Source: an uncultured Spirochaetaceae bacterium (GTDB lineage Bacteria; Spirochaetota; Spirochaetia; Sphaerochaetales; Sphaerochaetaceae). Taken from it: a DNA stretch of 64,000 nucleotides. How positions within the stretch are numbered: position 1 is the stretch's first letter; every line of letters begins with the position of its first letter. The notes under the pieces are model-generated. The model was not told the DNA's origin and searched no databases. It worked only from the letters and a program-made list of their open reading frames with translations. Shown here one piece after another: positions 32,819 through 41,112 of the stretch. The DNA lies in NCBI GenBank assembly GCA_944392965.1, contig CALXYM010000002.1, positions 302,270 through 366,269 of the forward strand, written 5' to 3'. The translations under genes and the position numbers were made by a program.

Positions 32819-34558
32819 ATGGCAACAACAAAAGAAGAAGTAAGAACATTTTTCCAAAACAAAATAGATGACCTTAGGAAGGAAGAAAACTTTCCTGAAA
32901 AAATCAAAGATTTTACGCTTTTTACCTATCTTTGCATAAAAAATTATTTTTACCCTACAGATGAATATGATTCTTCAGAAATCTTGTCTCATATTGTAGA
33001 CGGAAGCAATGATTGTTCTATAGATGCAATTTGTAATGCAAACTCTGATGAAAGCGAATTAGTATACATCCAAACAAAATTTAAAGATACTTTTGACTTA
33101 ACAGAAGCAAGGGGAGAAATCCTCGAGATAAAGGAAGATGTAAAAAAGTTAAAGGCTAAAAAAGTATCTGCTTTTAATGAAGATGTTATAAATGCATACA
33201 GAGAATGTATGAATAATACAGAAAGTTCTAATTACCAAGTCATTTATATGACATTAGCCGTGCCTAAAAAGAACTATCAGAAAAAGGTACAAGAAGAGTT
33301 AGAATCAGATAATGTGCAAATTATCTTCGGAGACGAGATAAAAAGTTATATTGAAGGAATGCAGGAAACAACAGGAAAAGTATCTAACGGGGAATTAGAG
33401 CTTGATCAAGCAAATAATTTCTTAAGATTTGAAAATTCTGTTATTGTTAACATTTCTTCACAATCTTTAAAAGACCTTTATTTTAAATATCAAAGAGGGT
33501 TACTTGGACTAAACCTAAGATTTTACACAAAGAATAAAGCTGTCGATAGTGGACTAAAAGAAACAATCACAAAACATCCCCAATCATTCTGGTACTTAAA
33601 TAATGGACTTGTGATATTAGCAGACGACTATGAAATAGATGGCAAAATTTTAAAATTAAAAGGATTTTCGATCATTAATGGAGGTCAAACAACAAATGCC
33701 ATATACAAAGAGGATGATGCCGAAAATTTCTTCATGCCATGTAAAATTATAAAAATAGTCGATACACAAGATCCATATGTTTCAAGTGAGAAAATTGCAG
33801 AAGCATCAAACTCTCAAAAACCCATAAAAGCAAAAGATTTAGTTTCAAATAAACCAGAACAAGTACAATTAAAAGGACTACTAAAGCAAATTGGTTTCCA
33901 ATATATCACGAAAAATGGTGAAACTATAGACAAGTTTCATAAAGACAGAACAAAGCATGGATCGATTGATTACATAGGAAAACTTGTCCTATGTACGATT
34001 CTACAAAGGCCATGGCTTAGAAGTGATGGGAAAACACTTTATGAAAATGATAAGATATATAATTTAGTTTATAGAAACACGAAACCAAGTTTGATGGTAC
34101 AAATAGTAAAACTTGATTTCTATTATAAAGATTTTTGCAAAAAGAAATTAAACGTAAAAGACCCTGTATTAGTACGAAATGCGAGAACTTTTGTCTTATC
34201 TTTATTGGTATATCTCTCGTATTGCTATCAGACTAATGAATTATCAAGACCAGCTGATACATTTTCAAACCAAAATAAAATGGACAATTTAGTAGAAGAA
34301 ATCATAAGAATGGAAAAAATAATTCTAAAACAAACTGATGATGAAGAAGAGCTTTTTAATCGAATGTTTGTGATATTATCAGAATTTATCATCACGCCAT
34401 GTTTTGATAAAGCAAAAGAATCAAATCCAGAAATGGATCAAAGTAACTTCTTAAAGAAAAAAGAATCTTATATACAATGTTTAAAAGAACTAAACTCTGC
34501 AATGCTGTTCCCCAATATTTTCACAGACACGTGTAATAAGATTTTCCTAGTAGAATAG
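32819..34558 (+). CDS. AIPR-family (abortive phage infection) protein with restriction-endonuclease-like N-terminus
   Basis: 579 residues. The AIPR core is clear at about residues 200-400: LRFYTKNKAVDSGLKETI, FWYLNNGLVILADDYEI and LKGFSIINGGQTTNAIY, then EKIAEASNSQKPIKAKDL. Before it, residues 60-90 hold D69 (in NDCSIDAI) and Q85-x-K87 (in VYIQTKF). This is the D...Q-x-K layout of Mrr-like PD-(D/E)XK nucleases, a combination known in AIPR proteins of defence loci. It may sense and cut foreign nucleic acid, but no activity can be proven from sequence. Base composition is much more AT-rich than the flanking genes, with many AAA and TTA codons, which points to recent acquisition. Confidence 0.85.
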   Translation: MATTKEEVRTFFQNKIDDLRKEENFPEKIKDFTLFTYLCIKNYFYPTDEYDSSEILSHIVDGSNDCSIDAICNANSDESELVYIQTKFKDTFDLTEARGEILEIKEDVKKLKAKKVSAFNEDVINAYRECMNNTESSNYQVIYMTLAVPKKNYQKKVQEELESDNVQIIFGDEIKSYIEGMQETTGKVSNGELELDQANNFLRFENSVIVNISSQSLKDLYFKYQRGLLGLNLRFYTKNKAVDSGLKETITKHPQSFWYLNNGLVILADDYEIDGKILKLKGFSIINGGQTTNAIYKEDDAENFFMPCKIIKIVDTQDPYVSSEKIAEASNSQKPIKAKDLVSNKPEQVQLKGLLKQIGFQYITKNGETIDKFHKDRTKHGSIDYIGKLVLCTILQRPWLRSDGKTLYENDKIYNLVYRNTKPSLMVQIVKLDFYYKDFCKKKLNVKDPVLVRNARTFVLSLLVYLSYCYQTNELSRPADTFSNQNKMDNLVEEIIRMEKIILKQTDDEEELFNRMFVILSEFIITPCFDKAKESNPEMDQSNFLKKKESYIQCLKELNSAMLFPNIFTDTCNKIFLVE

Positions 34559-34717
34559 ATCAAAGTTTGACATAACTTCTTCTTTCACTACAGGAATCTT
34601 ATATCGACAGAATTAATGCTATAGGATGTACCATGAAAATATCATCAGTACGTTTTAGGCATATGAACTCGAGCCTGATATTATCACTATTTCCCAATAT
34701 AAGAGATTTAACCTCAT

Positions 34718-34786
34718 ACTTTGTCAAATTTGCCAATGTCACTTTGCCAAATTTGGCAAAGTCAGTTTATCGAATTTGGCAAGATG
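34718..34786. repeat. Three tandem 23-bp units each centred on a TTGCCAAATTTGGCAA-type palindrome
   Basis: Unit 1 at 34718-34740 contains TTGTCAAATTTGCCAA, unit 2 at 34741-34763 contains TTGCCAAATTTGGCAA (its 20-bp context CTTTGCCAAATTTGGCAAAG at 34742-34761 is a perfect palindrome), and unit 3 at 34764-34786 contains TTATCGAATTTGGCAA. The spacing is exactly 23 bp twice. The array lies between the AIPR stop and the terminator of the serine hydrolase gene, where no gene is plausible. It looks like an iterated protein-binding site, such as an operator or iteron. Confidence 0.75.
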
Positions 34787-34789
34787 TTG

Positions 34790-34825
34790 AAAAAAGAAAG
34801 GACGGAATCAAAAAAGAAACCGTCC
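34790..34825 (-). terminator. Intrinsic terminator of the serine hydrolase gene
   Basis: On the minus strand GGACGG pairs with CCGTCC (34825-34820 with 34805-34800) around a 14-nt loop, followed by TTTCTTTTTT. It starts 8 bp after the hydrolase stop. Confidence 0.75.
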
Positions 34826-34833
34826 CATCTCTT

Positions 34834-36231
34834 TTAGACTCTTTTTCCGGTAAGTACACCACTATAACCGTCGAACATCAGCTCGCCATAGAGCCTCATT
34901 CGCATTGAAAGCCTATCTTCTTTAAAAGCAAGCTCGAATGTAAGTCCTCCTTGGCACTCTCCGATGAACTGAACCCATAGAGCTAGAGTTCCATCCCCAT
35001 TATAGGAAGCACTTGCCAAAGCGGGAGAAGATGACTCTTCCTTTAAATCTATCAGTCTGTTTCTACCAAAGTAGAATGGATATGATTCTTCTGTTCCATC
35101 CTTCATGATTTTCATCTCCCCTTCATCTTCCTTAAATGAAAGAGAGAGAGAGGTCACACCAATCTGATTGTTATCGATGGAGAAGATCATATCAGACAGT
35201 GGACATGGCCTCCTATTTATCAAGGATATTATCCTTCTATCCCTTGCTTCAGTAGTTTCTGACGGATCTATCTCCTCTGAAAGTCTCAACAGCACTTTCA
35301 AAATAACCGATGAATATGCGTCATATACCTGAGTATCTGCTGTGGTAACGAACACGAGATCCTTATCAGGAACGGCAAGTGCGAACTGTCCTCCTAATCC
35401 GACAAAGGCATATGAGCCATCTCCAACACACCATATCTGATAGCCATAACCGGACCTGCGCTCCCTCATGTTGCTTAGAGATGCCAGCGTGGTATCAGAA
35501 AGAGGACTAGTTGCTTCCTTCAGATAATCTGAATCTATGATCCCCATTCCACCTTCTTTCACAAGGTATATGATTTTAAGGAGATCTATCGGTCTCATCA
35601 TAAGCCCCGAACCTCCCTGAGGATTGCCTACGGGATCAGAGAGGATATACGTATCTTCTGCTATCCCAAGGGGTGAGAAAAGCTCTTTTTTAAAGAATTC
35701 CATGTACGTTGTACCGCTTAGCTTCTCTATGAGCTTCGCAAGAACCACGGATGCTCCCGTGTCATAAGAGAAGAACATACCGGGATCCCTGTCAGGGGTG
35801 GATGTGAAGAAAGATGATACCCAGTTCTTCTGATAGGAACTCACGTTGTTCCCATTCTTCGCTCCACCTTTGTAACACGTCTTAGTATAGGGGCTCTTCA
35901 TCATAAGAAGATCTCTTACCCTAGCGTCCAAGATCCTCTTATCAGTCTTATCTGTCACATACTCAGGAAAGAAGGATGCGATCTTATCATCAAGGGAGAG
36001 TTGACCTTTTTTTAAAAGTATTCCAATCCCCAGTGCATTTACGCTCTTCGTTATTGAATAGAGCCTATGCAGGGAGTTCCTATCATATGGAGAGTAATAA
36101 CTCTCTGTAATAATCTCATCCTTATGTGCAATAAGAAGGCTATGTAGGGCTATCCCTTCCCTGTCAAAAAAATCCAAGGCACGCTCAGATGCCCTGTTAG
36201 AACTGCTTTTAAACTTAAATACTTCTTTCAT
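34834..36231 (-). CDS. Serine hydrolase of the beta-lactamase class C/PBP4* family
   Basis: 465 residues. The catalytic S-x-x-K is in LYSITKSVNALGIGILLKKGQLSLDDKIASFFPEYV, and the Tyr motif is in FFSYDTGASVVLAKLIEKLSG. The later G-x-G/H-x-G region is YAFVGLGGQFALAVPDKDLVFVTTAD. No signal peptide is seen. A C-terminal part of about 120 residues resembles the lipocalin-like tail found in some relatives. Family members include esterases, D-aminopeptidases and lactonases. It follows the orphan sugar-binding protein gene, so a role in processing an imported conjugate or ester is possible. No ribosome site precedes the ATG. Confidence 0.82.
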   Translation of the reverse strand: MKEVFKFKSSSNRASERALDFFDREGIALHSLLIAHKDEIITESYYSPYDRNSLHRLYSITKSVNALGIGILLKKGQLSLDDKIASFFPEYVTDKTDKRILDARVRDLLMMKSPYTKTCYKGGAKNGNNVSSYQKNWVSSFFTSTPDRDPGMFFSYDTGASVVLAKLIEKLSGTTYMEFFKKELFSPLGIAEDTYILSDPVGNPQGGSGLMMRPIDLLKIIYLVKEGGMGIIDSDYLKEATSPLSDTTLASLSNMRERRSGYGYQIWCVGDGSYAFVGLGGQFALAVPDKDLVFVTTADTQVYDAYSSVILKVLLRLSEEIDPSETTEARDRRIISLINRRPCPLSDMIFSIDNNQIGVTSLSLSFKEDEGEMKIMKDGTEESYPFYFGRNRLIDLKEESSSPALASASYNGDGTLALWVQFIGECQGGLTFELAFKEDRLSMRMRLYGELMFDGYSGVLTGKRV

Positions 36232-36244
36232 ATGGCATAAATAA

Positions 36245-36265
36245 TGGCCAGCAGGAAGCTGGCCA
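36245..36265 (-). terminator. Hairpin between the binding-protein gene and the hydrolase gene
   Basis: TGGCCAGC and GCTGGCCA form a perfect 8-bp stem around a 5-nt loop. The following TTATTTATG is only a weak U-tract. It probably makes termination partial and lowers expression of the downstream hydrolase relative to the abundant binding protein. Confidence 0.55.
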
Positions 36266-36276
36266 AAAGAATCTGT

Positions 36277-37854
36277 TTAATCGCTTACAACGAGATTGTT
36301 CTCTCTTGCGAATTCGATACCCTCTTCGTTCCAAGCCTCACCACCTACGCGTGCGAACTGATCAAGGAATGCCTGCCAGTTCTCTGGAGTAAGTGCTCTT
36401 GTTCCACTGAGGAACTCAGCAAGGGACTGCTCGTAGTATCTGGATACGTCAGCATTAGGAGTTGGCATCATACCAGAACCGACTGCGTCAACCCAAGGTC
36501 TCTTCTCCATCTCAGCAAGATATCCTGTAGGAGAAATCGTCTTACCGGATGTAGCCGCTACGTAATCAGGGAATCTGATAGCAGTCTCTTCAACGGTATT
36601 CGTATAGACGAGATTTCTAAGCTGCGTGTATACCTGACCTCTCTGTCCTGTGTAAGCCATATCACCAAGATCGCCTACGGAAGGATTGCCATTCTCATCC
36701 ATGACATAGTTCACACCCTCAACTCCGTAACCGAGGAGATAGTATCCCTCATCGGAAGCCATCCATTCAAAGAGTCTTGCAATATCATCAAGTTTTCCTT
36801 CATCGACAGCTGTCTGGGAAACGGCATAGATCCTGTATGTCTTATCAAGAGATCCCATTGCCTGCTCTCCATTCGGTCCTACAGGAGGATCGATTACAAT
36901 CCATTCTCCATTCGGGAAGTTAGTATCGAATGGTGCATAGTTTGACTCTGCAGCAAGAGCTGCCCACTGCTCATACATGACGCCGAATCTTCCCTGCTTC
37001 CATGCTGCACGGAAATCATCCTTCCTGTAAGAAAGCCAGTTAGGATCGATAACACCATCCTCAACCATCTTGCGGAAATAAACCATGAAATCATAGAAAC
37101 CGTCCTTATAGATGGTAAGACCAAGATCCGACTCGTTGAAGGTCCAGAGGCCAGTTACTCCGAAAGCACCCATGATCGGCCAGAGCCTTGATCCCGGATA
37201 ACCTTTGAGCATCGTATCACTTTCAACGAAAGCTCCATAGCCCCATGTATCCTGCCTGCCGTTTCCATCAGGATCGTTGTATGTGAATGCATACATCACA
37301 TCATAAAGCTCATCGAGAGTCGTAGGAATCTCAAGGCCGAGGTTATCGAGCCAGTCCTTCCTGATTACGAGGGATTCAATCGGGGTTACACTGCTAGGAA
37401 TAGCCATACCAAAGTTCTCCCCATCGAATGTCGTGTAGTTGATAGCAGCCGCATTATGGTATTTTGCAGTCCTGGTAGGCATCATATCATAGATTTCATC
37501 GATAGGAGCGATAAGTCCCTGGCGGACAAGGTTCTGAAGGACAGGGCGGCTTACAAAGAATACATCTGGAAGGTCGTTAGCAGCCCCTGCTGCCTGAATC
37601 CTGACATCCTGATCGCTTTCGTTGGATGGAAGAGCTGTAATCGTCAATTCAATTCCAAGCTCGTCACGGATAATATCATAACCTACCCAGTCATTTGGAA
37701 TAGGACCGGCCTCTGTAACAGCCGCACCATACCACATCTCGATTGGAACTAATCCATCTTCCGTAGTCACTTCCGTAGTCTCATTTGAACCACCAGCAAA
37801 TACGAAAGAACAAACGGAAATCATAATCATCAATGCTAATAGAATTTTTTTCAT
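36277..37854 (-). CDS. Extracellular solute-binding protein of a carbohydrate ABC importer (no permeases nearby)
   Basis: 525 residues from ATG 37854. The ATG at 37869 precedes the AAGGAGG that serves the second ATG, so the second is used. A signal peptide MKKILLALMIMISVCSFVFA is followed by GGSNET. The body fits the large YtcQ/LipO-type SBP_bac_1 subfamily (IRDELGIELTITALPSNESDQDVRIQAAGAANDLPDVFFV; TLDELYDVMYAFTYNDPDGNGRQDTWGYG). Close partners normally include two permeases. None are here, so the importer core must be elsewhere or the protein has another role. The enolase-superfamily gene is directly upstream and the serine hydrolase directly downstream. Confidence 0.9.
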   Translation of the reverse strand: MKKILLALMIMISVCSFVFAGGSNETTEVTTEDGLVPIEMWYGAAVTEAGPIPNDWVGYDIIRDELGIELTITALPSNESDQDVRIQAAGAANDLPDVFFVSRPVLQNLVRQGLIAPIDEIYDMMPTRTAKYHNAAAINYTTFDGENFGMAIPSSVTPIESLVIRKDWLDNLGLEIPTTLDELYDVMYAFTYNDPDGNGRQDTWGYGAFVESDTMLKGYPGSRLWPIMGAFGVTGLWTFNESDLGLTIYKDGFYDFMVYFRKMVEDGVIDPNWLSYRKDDFRAAWKQGRFGVMYEQWAALAAESNYAPFDTNFPNGEWIVIDPPVGPNGEQAMGSLDKTYRIYAVSQTAVDEGKLDDIARLFEWMASDEGYYLLGYGVEGVNYVMDENGNPSVGDLGDMAYTGQRGQVYTQLRNLVYTNTVEETAIRFPDYVAATSGKTISPTGYLAEMEKRPWVDAVGSGMMPTPNADVSRYYEQSLAEFLSGTRALTPENWQAFLDQFARVGGEAWNEEGIEFARENNLVVSD

Positions 37855-37925
37855 CTGTTCCTCCTTCATATATTAACTATTAGAGCTATAGTATAATCTA
37901 ATATTATTTTTACAAAATCAGAAAA

Positions 37926-39068
37926 TCAATCGATAATATTTTCTTTTATATAATCGAAATCGAAATCAAGTCCAAGTCCAGGGCCATCAGGAATCTTGAC
38001 AAATCCCTCCTCATCCATCGGATCATAAATCTTCTTGAACCAGGGTTTCGGCTTCTCATAATCGAGCAGAGGATGTAACAGCCCTCTTTCAAAGTACTTA
38101 CCATCTATTCCCATTGCACCAAGAACGTGAAGATTACCGATGGTGTTTCCATGGAGCTCGATACTCATCCCGAATGACTCATAAAGATGGACTGACTTCA
38201 TGACGCTGGTGATTCCCCCTGTCACCTCCGTTCCCGCACGTCCTATGTCGGAGGCTCCATTGACTATCCACTCAGCTCTCATCCTGTTCTTTCCCTCAGC
38301 TGTCTCAGGACCACATATCTGCAGCCCGGTATTCTGCGTGAGCCAGATGTAGGAAGACATCGAGTGCTCATCCATCGGTTCTTCCATCCAGAGAAAATCC
38401 AGTTCGTTAAGTGCATCTGCGATATACAGAGCCTGCTGTCTCGTATAATCATGATAGGGATCAAGCATAAGCTCAATATCCGGTCCGACGGCATCTCTGA
38501 CAAGCTGACAGGCACGCACATCCATTTTCGGATCTGGAGCAGGAATTATAGGAGGCATCCAAGTGTGGAGCTTTATCGCCTTATATCCCCTCTTTACCAG
38601 TTCTTTCGCATATGCGGCGTATGCCTCAGGTGTATCAAGACCACCCTTTATGTCATCACCTACCATGATTGAACCGTATGCAGGAACCTTGTCACGGTAA
38701 CCACCAAGCATCTTATAAACAGGTATACCGCATTTCTTTCCACAGATATCCCAGAGCGCAAGATCCAAGGCACAAAGTGTCCTGTCAGAGAAAAGAGAGT
38801 GAAGACGCTGCCAGGTCCTCATCCTCTGCCATATCCTCTCGTGCATAAACGGATCTTCTCCGATTACTGCAGGACAAACCACCTTGTTGAGGATATCAAC
38901 ATTCATATTTCCACCGACGGCATAGCCGACAGTACCATCATCACAGGTGATAGCTAGGAAACCAACGCTGTCCTCATGAGGCTTTCCAGGATGGCTGTGC
39001 CCCTCCCCATCCCGGACCATGAGGGATGTATACCGGATCTTTTTCGCTTCGGCTTTTACAATTTTCAT
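37926..39068 (-). CDS. Enolase-superfamily sugar-acid dehydratase/racemase (MR/MLE family)
   Basis: 380 residues from ATG 39068, with AAGGAG 6 nt upstream. The capping domain is followed by the barrel with GYKAIKLHTW (K-x-H at the acid/base site), metal ligands Asp in ELMLDPYHDY, Glu in DFLWMEEPMDE and Glu in CGPETAEG, and a His in IELHGNTIGN on the opposite side. This places it with mandelate-racemase-like acid-sugar dehydratases, but the substrate cannot be read from these residues. Gene order with the binding protein suggests an imported acid sugar or its ester as substrate. Confidence 0.87.
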   Translation of the reverse strand: MKIVKAEAKKIRYTSLMVRDGEGHSHPGKPHEDSVGFLAITCDDGTVGYAVGGNMNVDILNKVVCPAVIGEDPFMHERIWQRMRTWQRLHSLFSDRTLCALDLALWDICGKKCGIPVYKMLGGYRDKVPAYGSIMVGDDIKGGLDTPEAYAAYAKELVKRGYKAIKLHTWMPPIIPAPDPKMDVRACQLVRDAVGPDIELMLDPYHDYTRQQALYIADALNELDFLWMEEPMDEHSMSSYIWLTQNTGLQICGPETAEGKNRMRAEWIVNGASDIGRAGTEVTGGITSVMKSVHLYESFGMSIELHGNTIGNLHVLGAMGIDGKYFERGLLHPLLDYEKPKPWFKKIYDPMDEEGFVKIPDGPGLGLDFDFDYIKENIID

Positions 39069-39289
39069 ACCCATCTCCTTCTTCCGGCCGTACTACTTTC
39101 GCCTCTACTATGATATTACCTTATTAATGATTAAATCATTCCAAATTTTGACTAATTCCGACCTAACCATAAAGAAAAAAGCAAAGGATCTATCAGATAA
39201 AGTCTGAAAGACTTACTTAATGACCTTTTAACTGTAACAGCAGAAAACAAGAAATGAATACTCCCACTTTTCCTAGAGCATTCTGAAAC

Positions 39290-39610
39290 ATGCCTCGCAT
39301 TTTATCAGATCAGAAAGGAGATGATACGTTTCTTCTCAGGCAATGGATACAGAAGAAAGAATCGGAACTCAATATCGTTGCAACATACAATCTGTTGTTC
39401 AACGCATCCATGTTAGTTGAAGAAGGACTTGGATACGCTCTCTGTCATGACGGGATCATAAACACAGAAGGAAGCTGTCTCTGTTTCCGTCCATTTGCCC
39501 CAAAACTCAGTGTCAGGAGTTTCACGTATGGGAAAATACCAGATTTTTTCAAGGGCATCGAAAATATTCATGGAGTACTTACAAAAGAATCTAGAGAAAT
39601 ATTGCCCTGA
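39290..39610 (+). pseudogene. LysR-family regulator remnant (C-terminal effector domain only)
   Basis: 106 residues: LNIVATYNLLFNASMLVEEGLGYALCHDGII and LCFRPFAPKLSVRSFTYGKI. These match the C-terminal half of a LysR substrate-binding domain. The helix-turn-helix and the first half of the sensor are missing, and an in-frame TGA stands immediately upstream at 39284. No trace of the N-terminal part is found between here and the divergent enolase gene. It is a decayed regulator, perhaps formerly of the enolase operon. Confidence 0.8.
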
Positions 39611-39667
39611 AATCATTTCAAAAAGAGATTCAGCTCTACAGGAGGTGGAATTACAAAATTCCAGATG

Positions 39668-41059
39668 CTAGACCTTCGCAGTGAGGTCTTCTGCGACCTG
39701 GGCGTTCCTCTTTGCATTCAGTTCTTTCAAATATGTAATATAAAAATAAAGACTGACGAGAAAGGTGAGAACATCTGCGATGCTCTGCGCAAGCTGTACG
39801 CCCAATAGCCCTATGAAATGAGGAAGGATGAGTACCAGGGGAATGAAAAAGAATCCTTGACGACACATGGCAAGAAGAGTCGCCCTCCCCGCCTGTCCCG
39901 TGGACTGCAGGGCCATATTCGTGACAGTCGTGATACCCGTCAAGATGAGAGCAAGACTCTGAGCACGGAGCGTTACCACACCGATGCTTATAACATCGAG
40001 ATCATCCCGACGGAAGAGCATTATCAGAGGACGGGCAAAAATGAAGCAGATAATAGCAACCACTATCATCAGCAGGGTACTGATCGCACTGGTGAACTTG
40101 GTCGCATCATGTACTCTGTCATACCTTTTTGCACCATAGTTGAAAGCGGCAACCGGCTGGAAACCCTGCCCAAGTCCGAGCATGAAGGAAAAAAGAAAGA
40201 AGGTGATTCTGTTGGCAATACTCATCGCGGCAACAGCTGCATCCCCATAGGTGGCAGCCATTACGTTAAGGGCTATGGACGCAAGACTTGCAAGGCCCTG
40301 ACGTGCCAGAGTCGGCAGTCCTGTTACAAGGATGTTCCTGTAATATACGCTCTTGAAGGAGACGTATTTTATGGAAAGTCTTAAATTGCTTTTTCCCTTT
40401 AAAAAGAGGATCAGAAGAATTATGAAAGAGATGAACTGAGAAAGGGCAGTCGCAATGGCAGCCCCTGCGGTACCAAGGCCGAAAGTGAAGATGAATATCG
40501 GGTCAAGGACAATATTAAGCACACCGCCCGCGGTTATGCCAACCATTCCATAAAAGGCTTTTCCTTCCGCACGGAAGTAGTTGTTCATGATGAAAGAAAG
40601 ACACATCACGGGAGATGCTAGGAGTATGTACCTGGCATAATCACGAGCATAAGGAAGTATCGTCTCCGTTGCTCCGAGGACACGCATGAAATCATCAATG
40701 AAAATAGTTCCTAAGATGGCAAGGATAAGAGAAAGGACAAGGCCTAGAAAGAATCCGGAGGAAGCATATCGGTTCGCCTCCTCCTCGTCTTTGGCTCCAA
40801 GCTTGCGGGATGCTATGTTTCCCCCTCCCATACCGATTGTAAATCCAATTGCCTGAATAACCGCCATGACGGAGAAAACGATGCCCACCGCTCCTGCAGC
40901 ACTGGTCCCGAGCTGTGCGACAAAGAAAGTATCTGCCATATTATAGATGCTCGATACCAGCATTGAAATAATAGTGGGAACTGCTAGTTTTATAACCAGA
41001 CGCCTCACAGGGGTCTTTGTCATCTTCTCATAATGTTCTAGCCTTGACGCTTCCTGCAT
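39668..41059 (-). CDS. MATE-family multidrug/sodium antiporter
   Basis: 463 residues from ATG 41059 (MQEASRLEHYEKMTKTPVRRLVIKLAVPTIISMLVSSIYNMADTFFVAQLG), with AGGAGG 4 nt upstream. Twelve membrane segments in two similar halves fit the DinF/NorM superfamily, closest to the bacterial MepA-like group. It is last in the long minus-strand operon that begins at 49557. Substrates cannot be predicted. Confidence 0.92.
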   Translation of the reverse strand: MQEASRLEHYEKMTKTPVRRLVIKLAVPTIISMLVSSIYNMADTFFVAQLGTSAAGAVGIVFSVMAVIQAIGFTIGMGGGNIASRKLGAKDEEEANRYASSGFFLGLVLSLILAILGTIFIDDFMRVLGATETILPYARDYARYILLASPVMCLSFIMNNYFRAEGKAFYGMVGITAGGVLNIVLDPIFIFTFGLGTAGAAIATALSQFISFIILLILFLKGKSNLRLSIKYVSFKSVYYRNILVTGLPTLARQGLASLASIALNVMAATYGDAAVAAMSIANRITFFLFSFMLGLGQGFQPVAAFNYGAKRYDRVHDATKFTSAISTLLMIVVAIICFIFARPLIMLFRRDDLDVISIGVVTLRAQSLALILTGITTVTNMALQSTGQAGRATLLAMCRQGFFFIPLVLILPHFIGLLGVQLAQSIADVLTFLVSLYFYITYLKELNAKRNAQVAEDLTAKV

Positions 41060-41112
41060 CCATCCTCCTCTAGCCCTGGATGAGATGATTATAAACCTCA
41101 GAAAAGGAGTTA

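Noticed and set aside
31730..34830. CRISPR array or prophage in the accessory stretch
   Set aside because: Only three repeat units without unique spacers of constant length, no cas genes, no integrase and no phage structural genes.
34633..34908. Open frame of 91 codons after the AIPR gene
   Set aside because: It runs through the 23-bp palindromic repeats and the terminator into the antisense of the serine hydrolase gene, has no ribosome site and no recognisable domain.
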